Source: Deroplatys truncata (taxonomy: Eukaryota > Arthropoda > Insecta > Mantodea > Mantidae). From it: a stretch of DNA of 64,000 nt. A model generated the notes under the pieces. The model was given only the letters and a program-made list of their open reading frames with translations, made no database searches and was not told where the DNA came from. Of this stretch, positions 23,286-35,319 are shown one piece after another. The stretch's first letter is position 1; every line of letters starts with the position of its first letter. A program made the translations under genes and the position numbers. The stretch is taken from contig CM060978.1 of the NCBI GenBank assembly GCA_030765065.1, forward strand, positions 111,767,692 through 111,831,691, read 5' to 3'.

Positions 23286-23377
23286 CAAATCTGATTAAGT
23301 CACGCAATTTTATCTATCAAATACAATCCACACTTTTCACATTAAAACCGCTCTTTTATCCATTATATTTTAGATAC

Positions 23378-23850
23378 ATGAACGTTCAATACGTAATGCC
23401 CCTCCTTCTTTACCCAAATATAGTCGTTAAAATTGCTGAACTTTGGTGGCCACAAAGTCACCATTAGCTTGTACGGCCTTACTAATACACGTAGCAGAAC
23501 TTTTTCTGTTCATGTGGTCACATCTTCACTGCATCAACCATTCTCGCCACTCTTAAAGAGTTCCCCGGAAAACATATTTCAAAGATACCAAATGGTGGAA
23601 GTCAGAGGGCGCCAGATCTGAATTTGAAGGTGAACGGAACAGCATGATCCAACCCAATTTAGCAACGGTTTCTTGGTTTCTTAGACCATCAACTCGGATA
23701 CGCGGAACAATCTCCGGGTAGTTCTGTGCGACAAGAATTCAGAGATGTTGCTCCAGCCTGATCATGTATGCCCTTGCACAAGTCTGAGGACCCAAATGCC
23801 AACTGGATAAAATGCAGCAAGAATGCAGAGAGCTTCACAACTATTTAAAG
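23378..23850 (-). mobile_element. mariner-like transposase C-terminal fragment
   Basis: The plus-strand edge ACGTTCAATACGTAATGC resembles the TIR phrase of an insect mariner lineage (gttcaat..gtaatgc). The minus strand reads a decayed C-terminus containing AVQANGDFVATK, upstream of it GEWL, and SDLAPSDFHHLVSLKYVFRG, which matches the mariner P-x-D-(Y/F)-H-x-F...LK block holding the third catalytic residue. Only the last third of the element is visible. Confidence 0.5.
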
Positions 23851-23929
23851 AAAATTTAATATACATACCTTATTCATGCCAAAATCGCAAATACACAGTA
23901 TTTAATCAAAATAATTAGAACCACATTTG

Positions 23930-24195
23930 AGATAAAAATAAAAAAAAACAGAATTTCTCCATGTGGAGAGTTGTTTGAACGAAAAACCGCAAAGAATTCC
24001 TCATCTTAGATTGTTAAAATGTACTGACTTAAATACGAAGTGTGATATGATCCGAAAACACACACGCACATGAATACTGCTACTCATGAAATTTTCCTCC
24101 CTTCCTTCCTTCCTTTCTTGGGCTAGGAGATCTGAGAGCACACATCTCTTATGAAATTTCTATATCGAATGTTGAGCCGAAGCACGTTCCTTGTT
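23930..24195 (+). mobile_element. family M fragment, copy M (weak)
   Basis: Plus orientation landmarks are degenerate: TTTCTCCATGTGGAGAG, GACTTAAATACGAAGTGTGA at the palindrome position, a CA run, then GAAATTTCTATATCGAATG at the 3' landmark. A CCTT tract has expanded inside. Confidence 0.4.
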
Positions 24196-24224
24196 TGACT
24201 GTAATCTTAATCCACGCATACTGC

Positions 24225-24470
24225 TAGCCCTCCTCCGTGGTGTGGGAATACCGCCTGTCTCGAATTAAAGAGGTGCTGAATTCTAATTTCTGTTGGCGGA
24301 TGTTTGGATATCCAACAGAAATTAGAAATTTGGATAAGACTTTTTTTTCGGAGAAGAATTTCATGTAAGTCCAATCTCTGTGGATCCCGGGCTCATTTCA
24401 GCATCACTTCACACATTTCATGTTTCACGGTCCGGTTAAAGGAAATTATCCACCCCCCTAAAGTTTCTAT
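24225..24470 (+). mobile_element. tRNA-derived SINE, family 5 (copy a)
   Basis: A head with A-box-like CGTGGTGTGGGAATACCG and B-box-like GGTGCTGAATTC is followed by a body containing GATCCCGGGCTCATTTCAGC (about 24386). The same body phrase, GACCCCGGGCTCATTTGAGC, occurs at 43396, where the head is missing. A 16-bp perfect hairpin lies in the middle. Confidence 0.45.
24281..24327. repeat. 16-bp perfect inverted repeat (hairpin)
   Basis: Arms TTCTAATTTCTGTTGG (24281-24296) and CCAACAGAAATTAGAA (24312-24327), perfectly complementary with a 15-base loop. It lies in the SINE at 24225-24470. Confidence 0.9.
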
Positions 24471-25874
24471 GCCTTCGTTTAGTTTTGTGTTTTATACTGC
24501 AGTGGCCAGTATGCATAATGTACTGAAGAATGTCCACCCAAAAAACTTCGGTGAACCCAAGTCTACTAATGATGCATAATAAGCTGCCTATTGTTTTGTT
24601 AATGTAAACCTTTATATTCTCCACCTTGTATGTTATTCATACAGAATCTAGAAATCTGTGCCACCTGTTTTTTCCCGACTGTCGCATCTGTGGTCACGCC
24701 TTTAATTTCTCTGGGACGTTTCCTCGGCCGTAGTTTAGATAATCCCTCGGCTGTAAGCCAAAGCTGCCGGTTATCTTTCGAACCACGATACAAGTCACTG
24801 TGTTAAACCGGTTTCACGAGCAACTACAGTGTAAAAAACTAATTACTACATTTGAGCCTACACAAAACGAGTAATAAAATGTAGTCCAGAGCTAGCTCCT
24901 CGGCCGATGCAAAACCTTGCACACAACTAGCTTCAGAGAAGCGGCTTGTGTTCCATACTTTACTGCAAAGGCACACAAAATAACCAGGCCAAGTAGGTAA
25001 TCAATGAGACGTCTATCTTCAAATCCAACATTTCTCATATTTATGCCAATCCTCTAAGCTGTACAATTAACCATTTTTCTGACGTTGAGATTTCCCATCT
25101 CCAAAGGTTTTCTGGTGATTTTATTAATTCAACAATTTATTATAGGCACAATTATAACGACCAAAGCTTTCCAAAAAGTGATAGACAACTAATAATTTTT
25201 AACCTAAGGCAGGAATTTTATTGCAAATCCACTCTCCTCCATTTCTCCCTCATTTTAGCATATGAATCATTTCATCTTAATATTGCGTATCATCTGGTAT
25301 TTTCTCCTCCTGGATCCTTCTTCCTCAATCACCATTCCTTCCAGCGCATCTCTCCACAAACAGTTCCTTTTTATTCAATGCTCCAGCCAGTTTATCTTAC
25401 ACTTCTTGAGCCTATTTAAATATTTTTCTTCATTTTCTTCTACTCGAAACAATTTCATTATTTATTTTGTACAATTTTGCATGCATAACTTTTCTCCATA
25501 CTCATATTTCACATACCTCAAACCGTTCTCCTCGCTTTCTCGCAACGTCAAATTTTCTGCACAAAGCGCTCCACTAATCTCATCTTTATTCTATTCTTAA
25601 AGGTGCACTGAAGAAGTTATTTCTTATATTAACGGATCCCTTTAGCACTGTTATCATTGTTTGACTTGTTACCAACGGTTCATATAAATACATGTGAAAC
25701 ATTCAACTATCTCATCTCCAAATGTTTTTTTATTAGCGATAAACGAGAAAGTTATTTCTTTTAATAAAACCTGTATTTCTGATGCGGCGTGTATGTATGC
25801 CCCTTTTATCGCAAATTTATAAGAATTTTGCCTGTTTTCGAGAATACTGTGTTTCTGGTAATAAATGAGAAACC

Positions 25875-25922
<48 letters not shown>

Positions 25923-27454
25923 TCATTTTCGCTAGAATAAAGTTCACATTCGTTTCAAGTTGAAATTAAAGAAACAATTTGCAACCAAATAATTAAACAA
26001 TTAGCAATTACATGCCTTAAAGTCAGAAGGAATATCTACTTATTGTTGAAAGAGTGGTGATGGAGCGATGCAATACGTCATTGTTGAAGACTTTTTGCTG
26101 CTCGATGGAGACAAGTACCTCCCTGGGAGTTTCCTGCCTCCCGCCACTTTTGCGAGACGGATTTTAGGGTTAATGGTGTGCTTTGGGAAAGGATATGTTT
26201 GCTAATTATCAGGGTTTTACCAACAATATTCTCCGTCTTTCAAGTCTTTGAGGAAAGACTAAAGACTGCAAAGCCCCATTCACATTGAAAACACAACCCA
26301 GCATAAGCGTAGGGCCCATTCACAATTTGAAAGCTTGCTGTTGCATGACTTTAGATAAACTGGATTCCATAAGTATAAAAGACGCTGGTGATATAATAGT
26401 AATTAATACCTCACATAATTTGTTTGTGCCTTCAAGCTTACTTACTAAAGCAGGGTGATTTAAATAATATCATGGCAGAGTTCAACAAACTAAACGTATT
26501 CAAAGCATGCTCTAATAATTTCGATTTACTGCTTAGTTACAAAGAGCTACGAGGCATTGCTGAGCATTAAAGTCATAACAAAGATAACAATTTGATACTG
26601 CAACAGCACTGTTAGCATTGAAAGCAAAAGGTGGTTCTTACGTCTTCTGAACAGTCCTTTCAGTGCATCTGGTTGCTGGTATCAATGCTGACAGCTAGAG
26701 ATTTTTCCCTATATAGTTTAGTTGTTACAGAAAGAAAAGCAACTGTGAAAATGGACAATATCTACTGCATACCGCATTTTGGCGATTGATATGCCTGGTA
26801 TCAAACTCTGAGTAAATATTGCCATTTGGCGATGAAGCTTTGAACATATTACCTTTTTGTTGAATTAATCATTCTTAATTATTTAATTACACTTAAGTCA
26901 TTATTGAATGGTTTTATCCAAAATCAGCGGGAATTAATTAGAATTTGCAGTAAATTTTCAACACAAAGTGCCATCAATTGATCAAATTAATGAGAAATTG
27001 GAAGAATTGCCATCATAAACTCCTGCCAACACTTATTTCCAAATCTTTTCCTCCCGTTGCCATATTTTCCATTAGCACAGTCTTTGAAATAGTTTCGTGG
27101 TATATGCATTTAGAAACTAATTATATCCGTTTGAAATGTTTGTTGCTCATTCCCTAGAAAAAATATATTAATCACGTTAGACAGTATTCTTTTTAATTCA
27201 TTAACCGTGAAGTATTTACAAATAGTAAGCAACTAATCATTTGTAAATTGTCTCATCATGCTTTCAAAAACTAACAAAGTTGAGTTAAATGCTCCAGGAG
27301 CTTTGTCAGTTTATATTTAAATAAATCTAAATAAACAAAAAATTAAAATGGAGTAAACGGACACTAAAATAAACAATGATATTACTGGACTGTTTACTGT
27401 AAAAGTCAGTAAGGCTGATTATAGTTTTAAATTGTCGAAAGACAAAGCTATTAT
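24471..27454. other. gene-free stretch
   Basis: No domain was recognised in the frames at 24304-24579, 24436-24624, 24599-24793 or 25262-25600 (the last a T/C-rich strand effect). A GC-richer patch at 26090-26170 has no long frame. An ATT microsatellite lies at 25876-25922. Confidence 0.45.
25876..25922 (+). repeat. (ATT)n microsatellite
   Basis: About fifteen ATT units. Confidence 0.95.
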
Positions 27455-28416
27455 TTTTACTTTCTCTACTACGTACCTATAGTAACTATTCAACCTAAAA
27501 ATTCTATATCAAATTTTCACTGAGAATACATGTTTTGAGGCTCAACCCCAAAAAAGCACTTTTACTTTCTCTACTAATCTATATTAAGTAGAGGAAGTAG
27601 TGAATTCCACCCAAAAATTCTATATGTAGATTTCAGTGGACTCGCACGTTTTGAGGTCCCCTGAATATAAAAAAGCATTTTAGAGAAAGGTCCGTGTATA
27701 TGTCCCCGTGAACAGCATAACTCAAAAACGAAAAGTCAGTTGAATACCAAATTTGGTATTTAAGTTCAGCATCTTTCAAGTATGCAACACAAGTATTTTC
27801 AAGAAAATCCCAAATTACCCTTTACGGAAAAATTTTGATTTTCTCAAAAATAGTTAACGATATTGATTGAAATATCAAAGTTTAAGTTATGTTCATCTTA
27901 AATGAAATGTATGTCTTGAATTTCTGGAAATAGTCTCTGAAATCCTCTTCATTTGAATGACTTTTGAAAAAAATGGTAAACTGTAGAGATAGACAAAATC
28001 TTACTACACAAAAAAATGTAATTTTTTTAAACACACAGTTTATGTACTTATGTCAAACTTTTTGTGCAGTTAACCATTTCCAACATATTCTTTGTTATTG
28101 GTTTGAATGTTGAAATACTTTATACGTATCTTAATTACAAATCTTCCTTCTTCCTTTCTTCCTTCCTTTCTTTCTTTTTCGTGTTCATACAAAGAGAACA
28201 GAATTTCAAAGCGATCACATAGCGAGCGGCTTTGAAAATATTTGACTATCGCTTTAGCTTACTGTATTCTTCTTATACCTGCAACGAAATGTGCAAGAGA
28301 GTAATGAAGGTTTATCTGCATTAACAAAAATGAGATAGAACAATAAGCTTTTGTAAGAATAGTTTATAGAAGTGTAACTATGCCAAGTCATGTGAATGTA
28401 ACACATCAGATTTTCC
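27455..28416 (-). mobile_element. family M repeats, truncated copy plus full copy F
   Basis: A first copy begins TTTTTACTTTCTCTACTACG at about 27457 and stops after about 100 bases at CCAAAAAAGCAC. A second, full copy then begins TTTTACTTTCTCTACTAATC (27555) and runs through the palindrome GAATACCAAATTTGGTATTT (27750-27769) to GAATGTAACACATCAGATTT (28394-28413). The break of the first copy is at the A/T tract that is also hit at 53.84 kb. The distal part of the first copy is not found after copy F. Confidence 0.75.
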
Positions 28417-29655
28417 AAAGTTAAGGTCTAAAATTATTACTAAATGTAATAAACGAAATATCAAAATCTTCAGAACTTTTTTTTCACCTAAAAGACTGAC
28501 TTCGCTTATTCTCCATTGCTGAAATGAAGAGATAAGTATAACTAGCAAAGAGGAGAGATCGGAACCAACATATTTGTATAGCTTTATGGCGCTAGACTTG
28601 CCAAAGCTGCGCCGGAATATTATTGCGTCCCGGTCAATACTAAAGCACTGGTTATTGAGAGAGCAAGCATGCAACTACAAGCATTTAATGTCAAATTAAA
28701 TGAAGAGTTGAAAGTACAAGATGCGTAATCTCACTACATGAGATACACAATTCTTCAAAATATTGCTTTAAATTTAATTAAAATAAATTACCGTGTGACT
28801 ATATTCGTATCAGACCGCTATTCAGCATTTTGGGAAGGGGGACAATTACAGCCTCCTTTTATTTCCAAGAAACATAAAATCTTGTTCCTCCCAGTTTTAC
28901 AGTGTAAGCATTATCATCGTTTTGGTAGTAATCATAGGTTATATTGAAATTGCAGCACTCGAACCGTTTAATATTAGCTACATTTAAAATTCGTTTACAA
29001 ACGAGATAAAAACGATAAAAATAGGAAAGGGTGAGCTGCTTACTAATCTGGCACACATGATCCAAGATTGAAACCCACCATTTAATGAAGCTTGGTAAAG
29101 TCAATTGTATTTTGTGCGACCTTTTTGAAGAGTTGCGAAATTCTGGACGGGTACCTGAGCTTACTACTTCTCGATTTAATTTCTGATCTAGCCATATAGT
29201 AGTAGTGATAACAATTATGGAGTTGGTGTGGTTAATTTGAAGTATCGCCAGCATTAGTAATATTAGTGGTGGTAATTAGTAGTTAAATTTCTTTGGTTTC
29301 TTTTAATTCCTGCTGATTATCTGAAGCTATTATTGAATATATTGTACTAATGCTACACCCAGTTTACCAAATTAAGCCTTAATGTTAAGTTTAATATTAT
29401 ATAAAACGCTATTTCACTCCTTAGAACAGAAGAAATTCTTGAAATCGTTAAAACACTAGAATTTGTCTCACTATGAGCACACACTAACAATAGAAAACTT
29501 AAACTCACCTTACAAAAAAGTTAGCCATTCCTTCTTTCTTTTTCCCCCGTTTATATAAACATAGTTGAGATAAAATACTTATTTTATTCTGCAACAAACT
29601 TCAGTGCATATACTACGAACTACAAAAAACAAAATAAACAAAAAAAATCAAGCAC
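28417..29655. other. gene-free stretch
   Basis: The frames at 28378-28674, 28738-28947 and 28859-29254 show no recognisable domain. AT-rich, no repeat landmarks. Confidence 0.45.
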
Positions 29656-30553
29656 ACAAAGCATGTTTTTTTGCTTTCTCTAGTACGTATAGTGAATAGG
29701 GAATTATTGCATTCCACCCAAAAATTCTATACCGAGATTTCAACGGAAATACATGCTTTGAGGCCCCTGAATCCAAAAAAAGCCTTTTTGGAAACATGTA
29801 CGTGTGTGTGTGAACAGCATAACTCAGAAACGAACAGTCGGATAAACACCAAACTTGGTATTTAGGTTCAGTATCTTCCAGAGATGCGACACGAAGGTTT
29901 TCAAGAAAATCCCACAACCCCAGATTACCCTTTACATGGAACATTTTTCGAAAATTTTAATTTTCTCAAAAATGGCTCTAACGATTTTGATTAAAATATC
30001 ATATGTTTAAGATATTTTCATGACAAACAAAATGTGTATCTTGAATTTTCTGGGAATGTCTCCAAAAGTATTCTTCATTGTGAACGACTTTTGTATAACT
30101 GGTAAACCACAAGAGATAAACAAAATTTTACTACACAAAAAATGTACTGGTAAACCACAAGAGATAAACAAAATTTTACTACACAAAAAATGTAGATCGC
30201 GTTAAAATACACAATTTATGTCATATATTTTTGTTGTTGAGTGAACCATTTTCGGGATATTGCTTGTTATTCCCTTAAACTTTCCAATACCTATACTTTT
30301 TCTCAAATGGGAATTCGTTATTCATTTTTTTTTTGTCCTGGTAATGCAAAGAGGTATGGAATACTCCACATAGCAACCAGCTCTTAAAATATTTGACTAT
30401 CGCTTAAAGCCTACCAATTTCCCTTGCATCTAAAAGAAAATTAGCAATAATATTAACATCTCGATTAACATGAAGTCTATGGAGAATAACCGTTTGTAAA
30501 AATAGTTTGTACAAGAGTAGAGAAAGTCATGTGAGTGTAACACATCAGATTTT
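29656..30553 (-). mobile_element. family M repeat, copy G (full length)
   Basis: Minus orientation, TTTTTTTGCTTTCTCTAGTACG to GTAACACATCAGATTTTTT. The best-preserved partner of copy A: both encode the same frame around DTEPKYQVWCLSDCSFLSYA / DTESKYQVWCLSDCSFLSYA at the palindrome, which could reflect youth rather than selection. An internal 48-bp block is perfectly duplicated in tandem. Confidence 0.8.
30098..30193. repeat. 48-bp perfect tandem duplication
   Basis: Block 30098-30145 (starting ACTGGTAAACCACAAGAG) is repeated at 30146-30193. Other family M copies have the block once, so it is a local duplication in copy G. The lack of differences implies it is recent. Confidence 0.85.
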
Positions 30554-30589
30554 TTTTTATACTGTAAGTAGTCTTTTTTCTATGCAGTA

Positions 30590-31920
30590 AGGAAATTGTT
30601 CGTGTTTTTGTTCATCAAAAGACCACCTCTTACTTTGATGACGGCTTTGCAAATTCGGGGCATCCTTACAGTCAGATATTCTAACACCTCTGGAGTAAAA
30701 AGACACTGCCACAGCTCATTATTAGGGACCATCTGTTTTTCTTTCCTGTCTATGCTCTTCCCAAAGAAGTTAAATTGGGGGTAGATCCGGATATTGTGGG
30801 GACCAAGTAATGGATTTTAGCACTCCTACCTCTTCTTTACTATTCACATAGTTCTTACACAACTTTGATGTGTGTTAGGTTCGTTATCTTGTTGAAGAAC
30901 AAAACCACGTCCAATAATTCTTATATCAGACAGCACAGCATGGCGCAAAAGAACCTAATGGTACTCTTTTTTTTTCTCCAAAATACTATCCGCCTTTACT
31001 ACTAGGTCAAATAAGTGTCGTCCTCCGTGATCTAGTGGTACGATGCTAGTCTCTAGTTCCCGAGGTCGCGTTTTCAAACCCTGCGGAAGGCGATGGATTT
31101 TTTTTTTCGGGCGTTAAAATCCTTAACATGGCTTCCTTAGAAAGAGATGTAAAGCAAGTGGTCCCGTGTCGTAGAATTACGGCACGCAAAGGAACCTAAG
31201 AGGCCTCTGAGCAAAATTCCCGGTCTTTCACACTCAATGTAGAACGAGACGTTAAGAACCATAGTAGTTGAGGGGCGTCCATAAATAAAACACAAATTTC
31301 CAAATTAAGTGTTCCTGACACACCCCCACACCATTACAATTCCTCTAAATGTTTCGCAAATGGGGCGAGACAAGCTTCAAGTATTCTCTCACCAGGGCGA
31401 CGGTGGACATACTGCCGACGACTTAACAAATTTCTCAAATTTGGATTCATCCGTCCACAGAACTCTTTTTTCAGTTGTTTAAAGGTCCAATTCTTGAGCT
31501 CTTTGGTTCACTCTTCCTTTTAAGGTTGTGCAGACGGGTTAACAATGGTTACTTTACAGCTACACGTCCAAACAATGAAGGTGCACACAGGCGACTTTTT
31601 ATTGTTGACACTGGTACTGGCTCTGCCCTGGTAGTATTTCTTTCACTGTAGCTGGACATTGTTGAACGCCGCCTGTCACATTTGCTCAAAAGTATAATTC
31701 TATTGTCCTCCACTGCTGATGGTTTTTTTTTGGAGGGGGACGTCTAATCAACATCGGACTCAGTTTCTTCTCCGCGCTTCGATGCAGAGCGAACACTATA
31801 GTCAAAAATGCCCAATATATTTGCTATTCTTCTGTTGGACCATCCTGCATATTTGTATGCACATGTCGTTGCTCTCTTTTTACACTTACATTTGCTCTTT
31901 TAGCCATTCATGTTTATTTA
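30590..31920 (-). mobile_element. Tc1-like transposon, dead, with SINE insertion
   Basis: Minus-strand transposase remains appear in order: KRVLWTDESKFEKF (first catalytic Asp, about 31430-31465), VLQQDNEPNTHQ (second Asp, about 30870-30900), PPI then a stop then LLWEEH (the PIELLWEEL block in which the third catalytic residue, Glu, is now TAA at 30770-30772), and EYLTVRMPRICKAVIKVRGG (C-terminal block, about 30625-30690). A family 3 SINE splits it at 31017-31312. Terminal inverted repeats could not be set with confidence. The N-terminal paired-like domain is not readable. Confidence 0.8.
31017..31312 (+). mobile_element. tRNA-derived SINE, family 3 (copy a)
   Basis: Head CTCCGTGATCTAGTGGTACG (A-box) and CCCGAGGTCGCGTTTTCAAA (B-box, decayed), a body through GGCGATGGATT, TCGGGCGTTAAAATCC and TAGAACGAGACGTTAAG, and the tail GTCCATAAATAAAACAC. 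Flanks CAAATAAGTGT and CAAATTAAGTGT look like a target duplication in the Tc1 transposase. It is collinear with the copy at 34.6 kb. Confidence 0.8.
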
Positions 31921-34600
31921 AGGCACTTAAAGTTATACTAATATGCCTACTGCACAACTACAGGCAATAGTGAAAATTCATACACTTCAAAATTCTTACA
32001 CATACAGAGAACTGAGCACCTTGACTTGTTGAAAGCACTCTGATTGCACCTCATAACAAGCGCTGCACTCTGATTGGGAAGAGCTCTGGGGCACATTAAA
32101 CTAAACATTTCTCCATGTATCATAACAGAGTAGGGTGTCATGTAAACGGAAAATGACATGAAACCGAAAAATATCATTCAAAACAAACATGACACTAAAA
32201 GATTACATTCAGAAACGCATTACAGGCATGGGTTGAAATGATTTCATAAGTTAAATGCGATATAAACATATAGTGAGAAGATTCAAACCACTTGTTATAA
32301 AATATTTTGTCATTTCCTTCAAATGTTTAAAAGAATATATTAAGAATTAAAAATGTTAGTGGAATGAACAACAAACACACAAACCGAAATACACTTCATG
32401 AGTTTAAACTTTCTGTCGCTAGTATAGGTAAATACGTTTTGTGTACTTTCAACGCTAATGCTAGAACAAAACTGAGAATAGCTTCGCACTTCAATTTTAG
32501 GTACTTAGTGTTGTTAAATTTTGATGGATTGGTTAGTCTAGTAGGTGGAGGTTAAACAATAAGCTTGTTTAATCTTAAGTCTCAAATGCAATAAGTGAAA
32601 GTGCATTCTTTTTCTTTTCTTTCCAATTTGATTATTTCATGCTCGTGTAAAACAAAACACAGAAGTCATTAAAGTTGTGTGTAAAAGTATCATGAAGACT
32701 AATTAAATACACATTTTCAGCAAGCTGGGGCAGAAAGATAACGGGGAAACTGTCCCGACCATTACATTTCTCTTTGATAAATATTCTGTTCCATATGAAG
32801 CAAATGTAGGTAATTTAATTTTAAAATTAAGGAGGTAAAAGTCTTCATTTTAAAATCTTAGCAAGATATTTTCCCAGAGGATTGACAGAAATTTTACAGT
32901 AATCAGAATAAATTGTGTACCATCTGTCAGAATTTAGATTGTGAATTTCTGAATACAATATTGCTTTTTCTTAACATCGTATGATAGAGGTGTAAGCAAT
33001 CCATTACTCTTTGCTGAAAGTTGACAACGTAATCACTGAAGTGCTGTAAATTGTTGTTTCACTTGCGATCTTCCTGTTTTATAAAAGAGAAGACGATTAA
33101 ATTACGGGCTAATTTTTCCCATTTGCCAAGCGATTTACCACGTCTTTCGTGGAAATTCTAGCCAACAAAATACTTTGAAAATTATTTATAGCTTATTTAT
33201 TTTTGGTTTTTCAGTCCACTTTGCAGGTAGGAGAACAACTATATCAATAAGTTTTATAACCGTTTTGTGGTTTCCTTGTCGTATTTTGCAGTGTTAATTA
33301 GATTATCTAAAATCACATTTGCCTCAAACCGGTTGCTAGAATGGAACTTTTCCATGTTTTCTACTTGACGACAAATAATTCTCATAAGTTTTTCAGAGCA
33401 GGGAATGTTCGCTAAGTTTTTAGAATATTTAAATGAGGCAGTGCTAAAAATAGTCATTCCTTGCCACTCGAATATTGCAAGGTGTTCGGCATTTCTTTGT
33501 GTCCACGAAATTAAGATTTTTCACGGAGTTTAATTACACGCGAGGCTCGTCAAGGCCAACACGAAAATCATTTAGAGAGCCAAGTGCCATAAAAAGCAGC
33601 AAGATGAGAGAGAAGGAAACTGTCCAAACAAGTACCGCGTACGTGCAAGCGTTTTTAGTCATGCGCTCTGCAGGTATCACTAACTCGAATGAGCTTTGTT
33701 ACAAAATATAAACACTTTACTAATTACACTAACGCATAGCTGGATTACAAAACATTTAACTTTTTCTCTTCACCCTTGATTGTTACCCAAACAGTCCCCT
33801 TCTTGAATCGGAGCTGCAAAATGTTGCTTCTCTGCTGGAATGGTGGATATTATTTTCTCATGGGTTTCTTCTAAGACCAGGATAGTTGTTCACTTCAAAA
33901 ACAGCTTCCTTTCTTCCACCTTCCAGCTCTTCTTTTCGTCTCTGAGATTTGGCATCATCTTCTGCACCAAACATCTTGTTCTTCGCGCTTTCATCTCTTA
34001 GCAGGCATCTTCCGCTCATTCAATATCCTAAGACAGTTTCTTGTCCTTCTGATCAGTTTCTGCATTGTTCTGCCTCCGGTTATTCCAACACAACTTCATA
34101 ACTTATTTTTCGACAATAGTGTCCTTTATCCACTTCCCGCTCCTGCTGTCATGCTTTGAAACTGCTGCACTCCGTGCGTTTTGCATTTGTACCGTAGACG
34201 TTAATAAAATGTATTTAATCCCCAACAATTGATAGGTATATCTATTGTTGAAGACTGCAATATATTCATTTTTATGATAGTTGGCTTTTATCAATTAAAT
34301 CTTAGCGTTTATATTTCCCTTTATTGGTTATCATATACTTACTATTGCATTTAATTCATGCAGCATTAAATATAACTCCTTCTGCCCAAGCAGCTATGTC
34401 GCCTTCAATTGTTCACCGGATTAGTCAATACTACAATGCGTGATTACTCGAACAGCAGTCTCAGAGGCTATTAGTGCGGTCGACCTTGATACTGCATTTG
34501 AATAGCTGACAATTATTAATTTTATTTTTGCTTATGCAGTCTATTATTCATTATCGTCGAGAAATTTCTTCTCGTATTTTTTATTATTATTATTTTTTTA
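31921..34600. other. gene-free stretch
   Basis: AT-rich with no recognised element. A 67-codon minus frame at 33254-33457 and a lysine/glutamate-rich minus frame around 33860-33980 (KSQRRKEELEGGRKEAVFEV) look protein-like but match no family I can name, so they are not called as genes. Confidence 0.4.
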
Positions 34601-34602
34601 TC

Positions 34603-34905
34603 ATTCTCCGTGGTGGAGTGGTTACCATGTTAGCCTCTAGTTCCCGAGGTCGCGGGTTCAAACCCGGCGGAGGGCGATGGATTCTTTTCGGGCGTAAAAA
34701 CCTTAGCATTGCTTCCTTCGGAAGGGAAGTAAAGTCGGCGGTCCCGTGTCATGGATGTACGGCACGTAAAAGAACCTCAAGCCTGATAAAGAGGCCTCTG
34801 AGCAAAATTTCTGGTCTTTCACGCCCAATGTAGAATGGGACGCTAAGGACCACAGCAGTTAAAGAACGTCCATAAATAAAACTCAATTTCATTTTCATTT
34901 CATTT
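34603..34905 (+). mobile_element. tRNA-derived SINE, family 3 (copy b)
   Basis: The better-preserved copy. The head CTCCGTGGTGGAGTGGTTAC (A-box) and GGTCGCGGGTTCAAACCCGG (B-box) can nearly be folded as a tRNA of about 72 bases, with the CTCCG start matching a CGGAG end. The body matches copy a through GGTCCCGTGTCATGG, GGCCTCTGAGCAAAATTT, GTAGAATGGGACGCTAAGG and GTCCATAAATAAAACTC, then a TTTTCATTTCATTTT tail. The 101-codon frame over it is not a gene. Confidence 0.8.
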
Positions 34906-35319
34906 TCTTTCGTATTTTAAACTTTATTTCTCATTCCGCGAAAGTACACTTGTATCGCAATATACCACTGACTGTCCATTTCACACGCGCCATCTCCACA
35001 TTCACATTTGAAATGACGCAATGTCAAGTTTTCCGCATTATAAAGTGTCATATTCCACCGTGCTAATCTCTTCCTTGGTTCAGTATTCAAAGATTACGGA
35101 ACGTTTATTTTTCTATTAAAATCTCTGCCGCCGTTATCATATTACTACTTATGATACATCCCACGTATCTGAAGTTACCCGGTTGTTCCACTACTTTGTC
35201 TTCACAAGTCTACCTTCTTTTTCTTGCGATAAACATAGTTCTTATTTTGTATATTTATCTCCTTTCCGTTGTCATTTACTTCTATTAGCATGTTCCATTT
35301 CCTCTTGTGTTAGCAGTGC
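34906..35319. other. unassigned stretch
   Basis: Pyrimidine-rich plus strand, no domain recognised. It may be an older part of the LINE remnant that follows. Confidence 0.35.

Noticed and set aside
33254..33457. 67-codon minus frame with protein-like composition
   Set aside because: Length is within chance expectation, no family signature, no adjoining exon signals.
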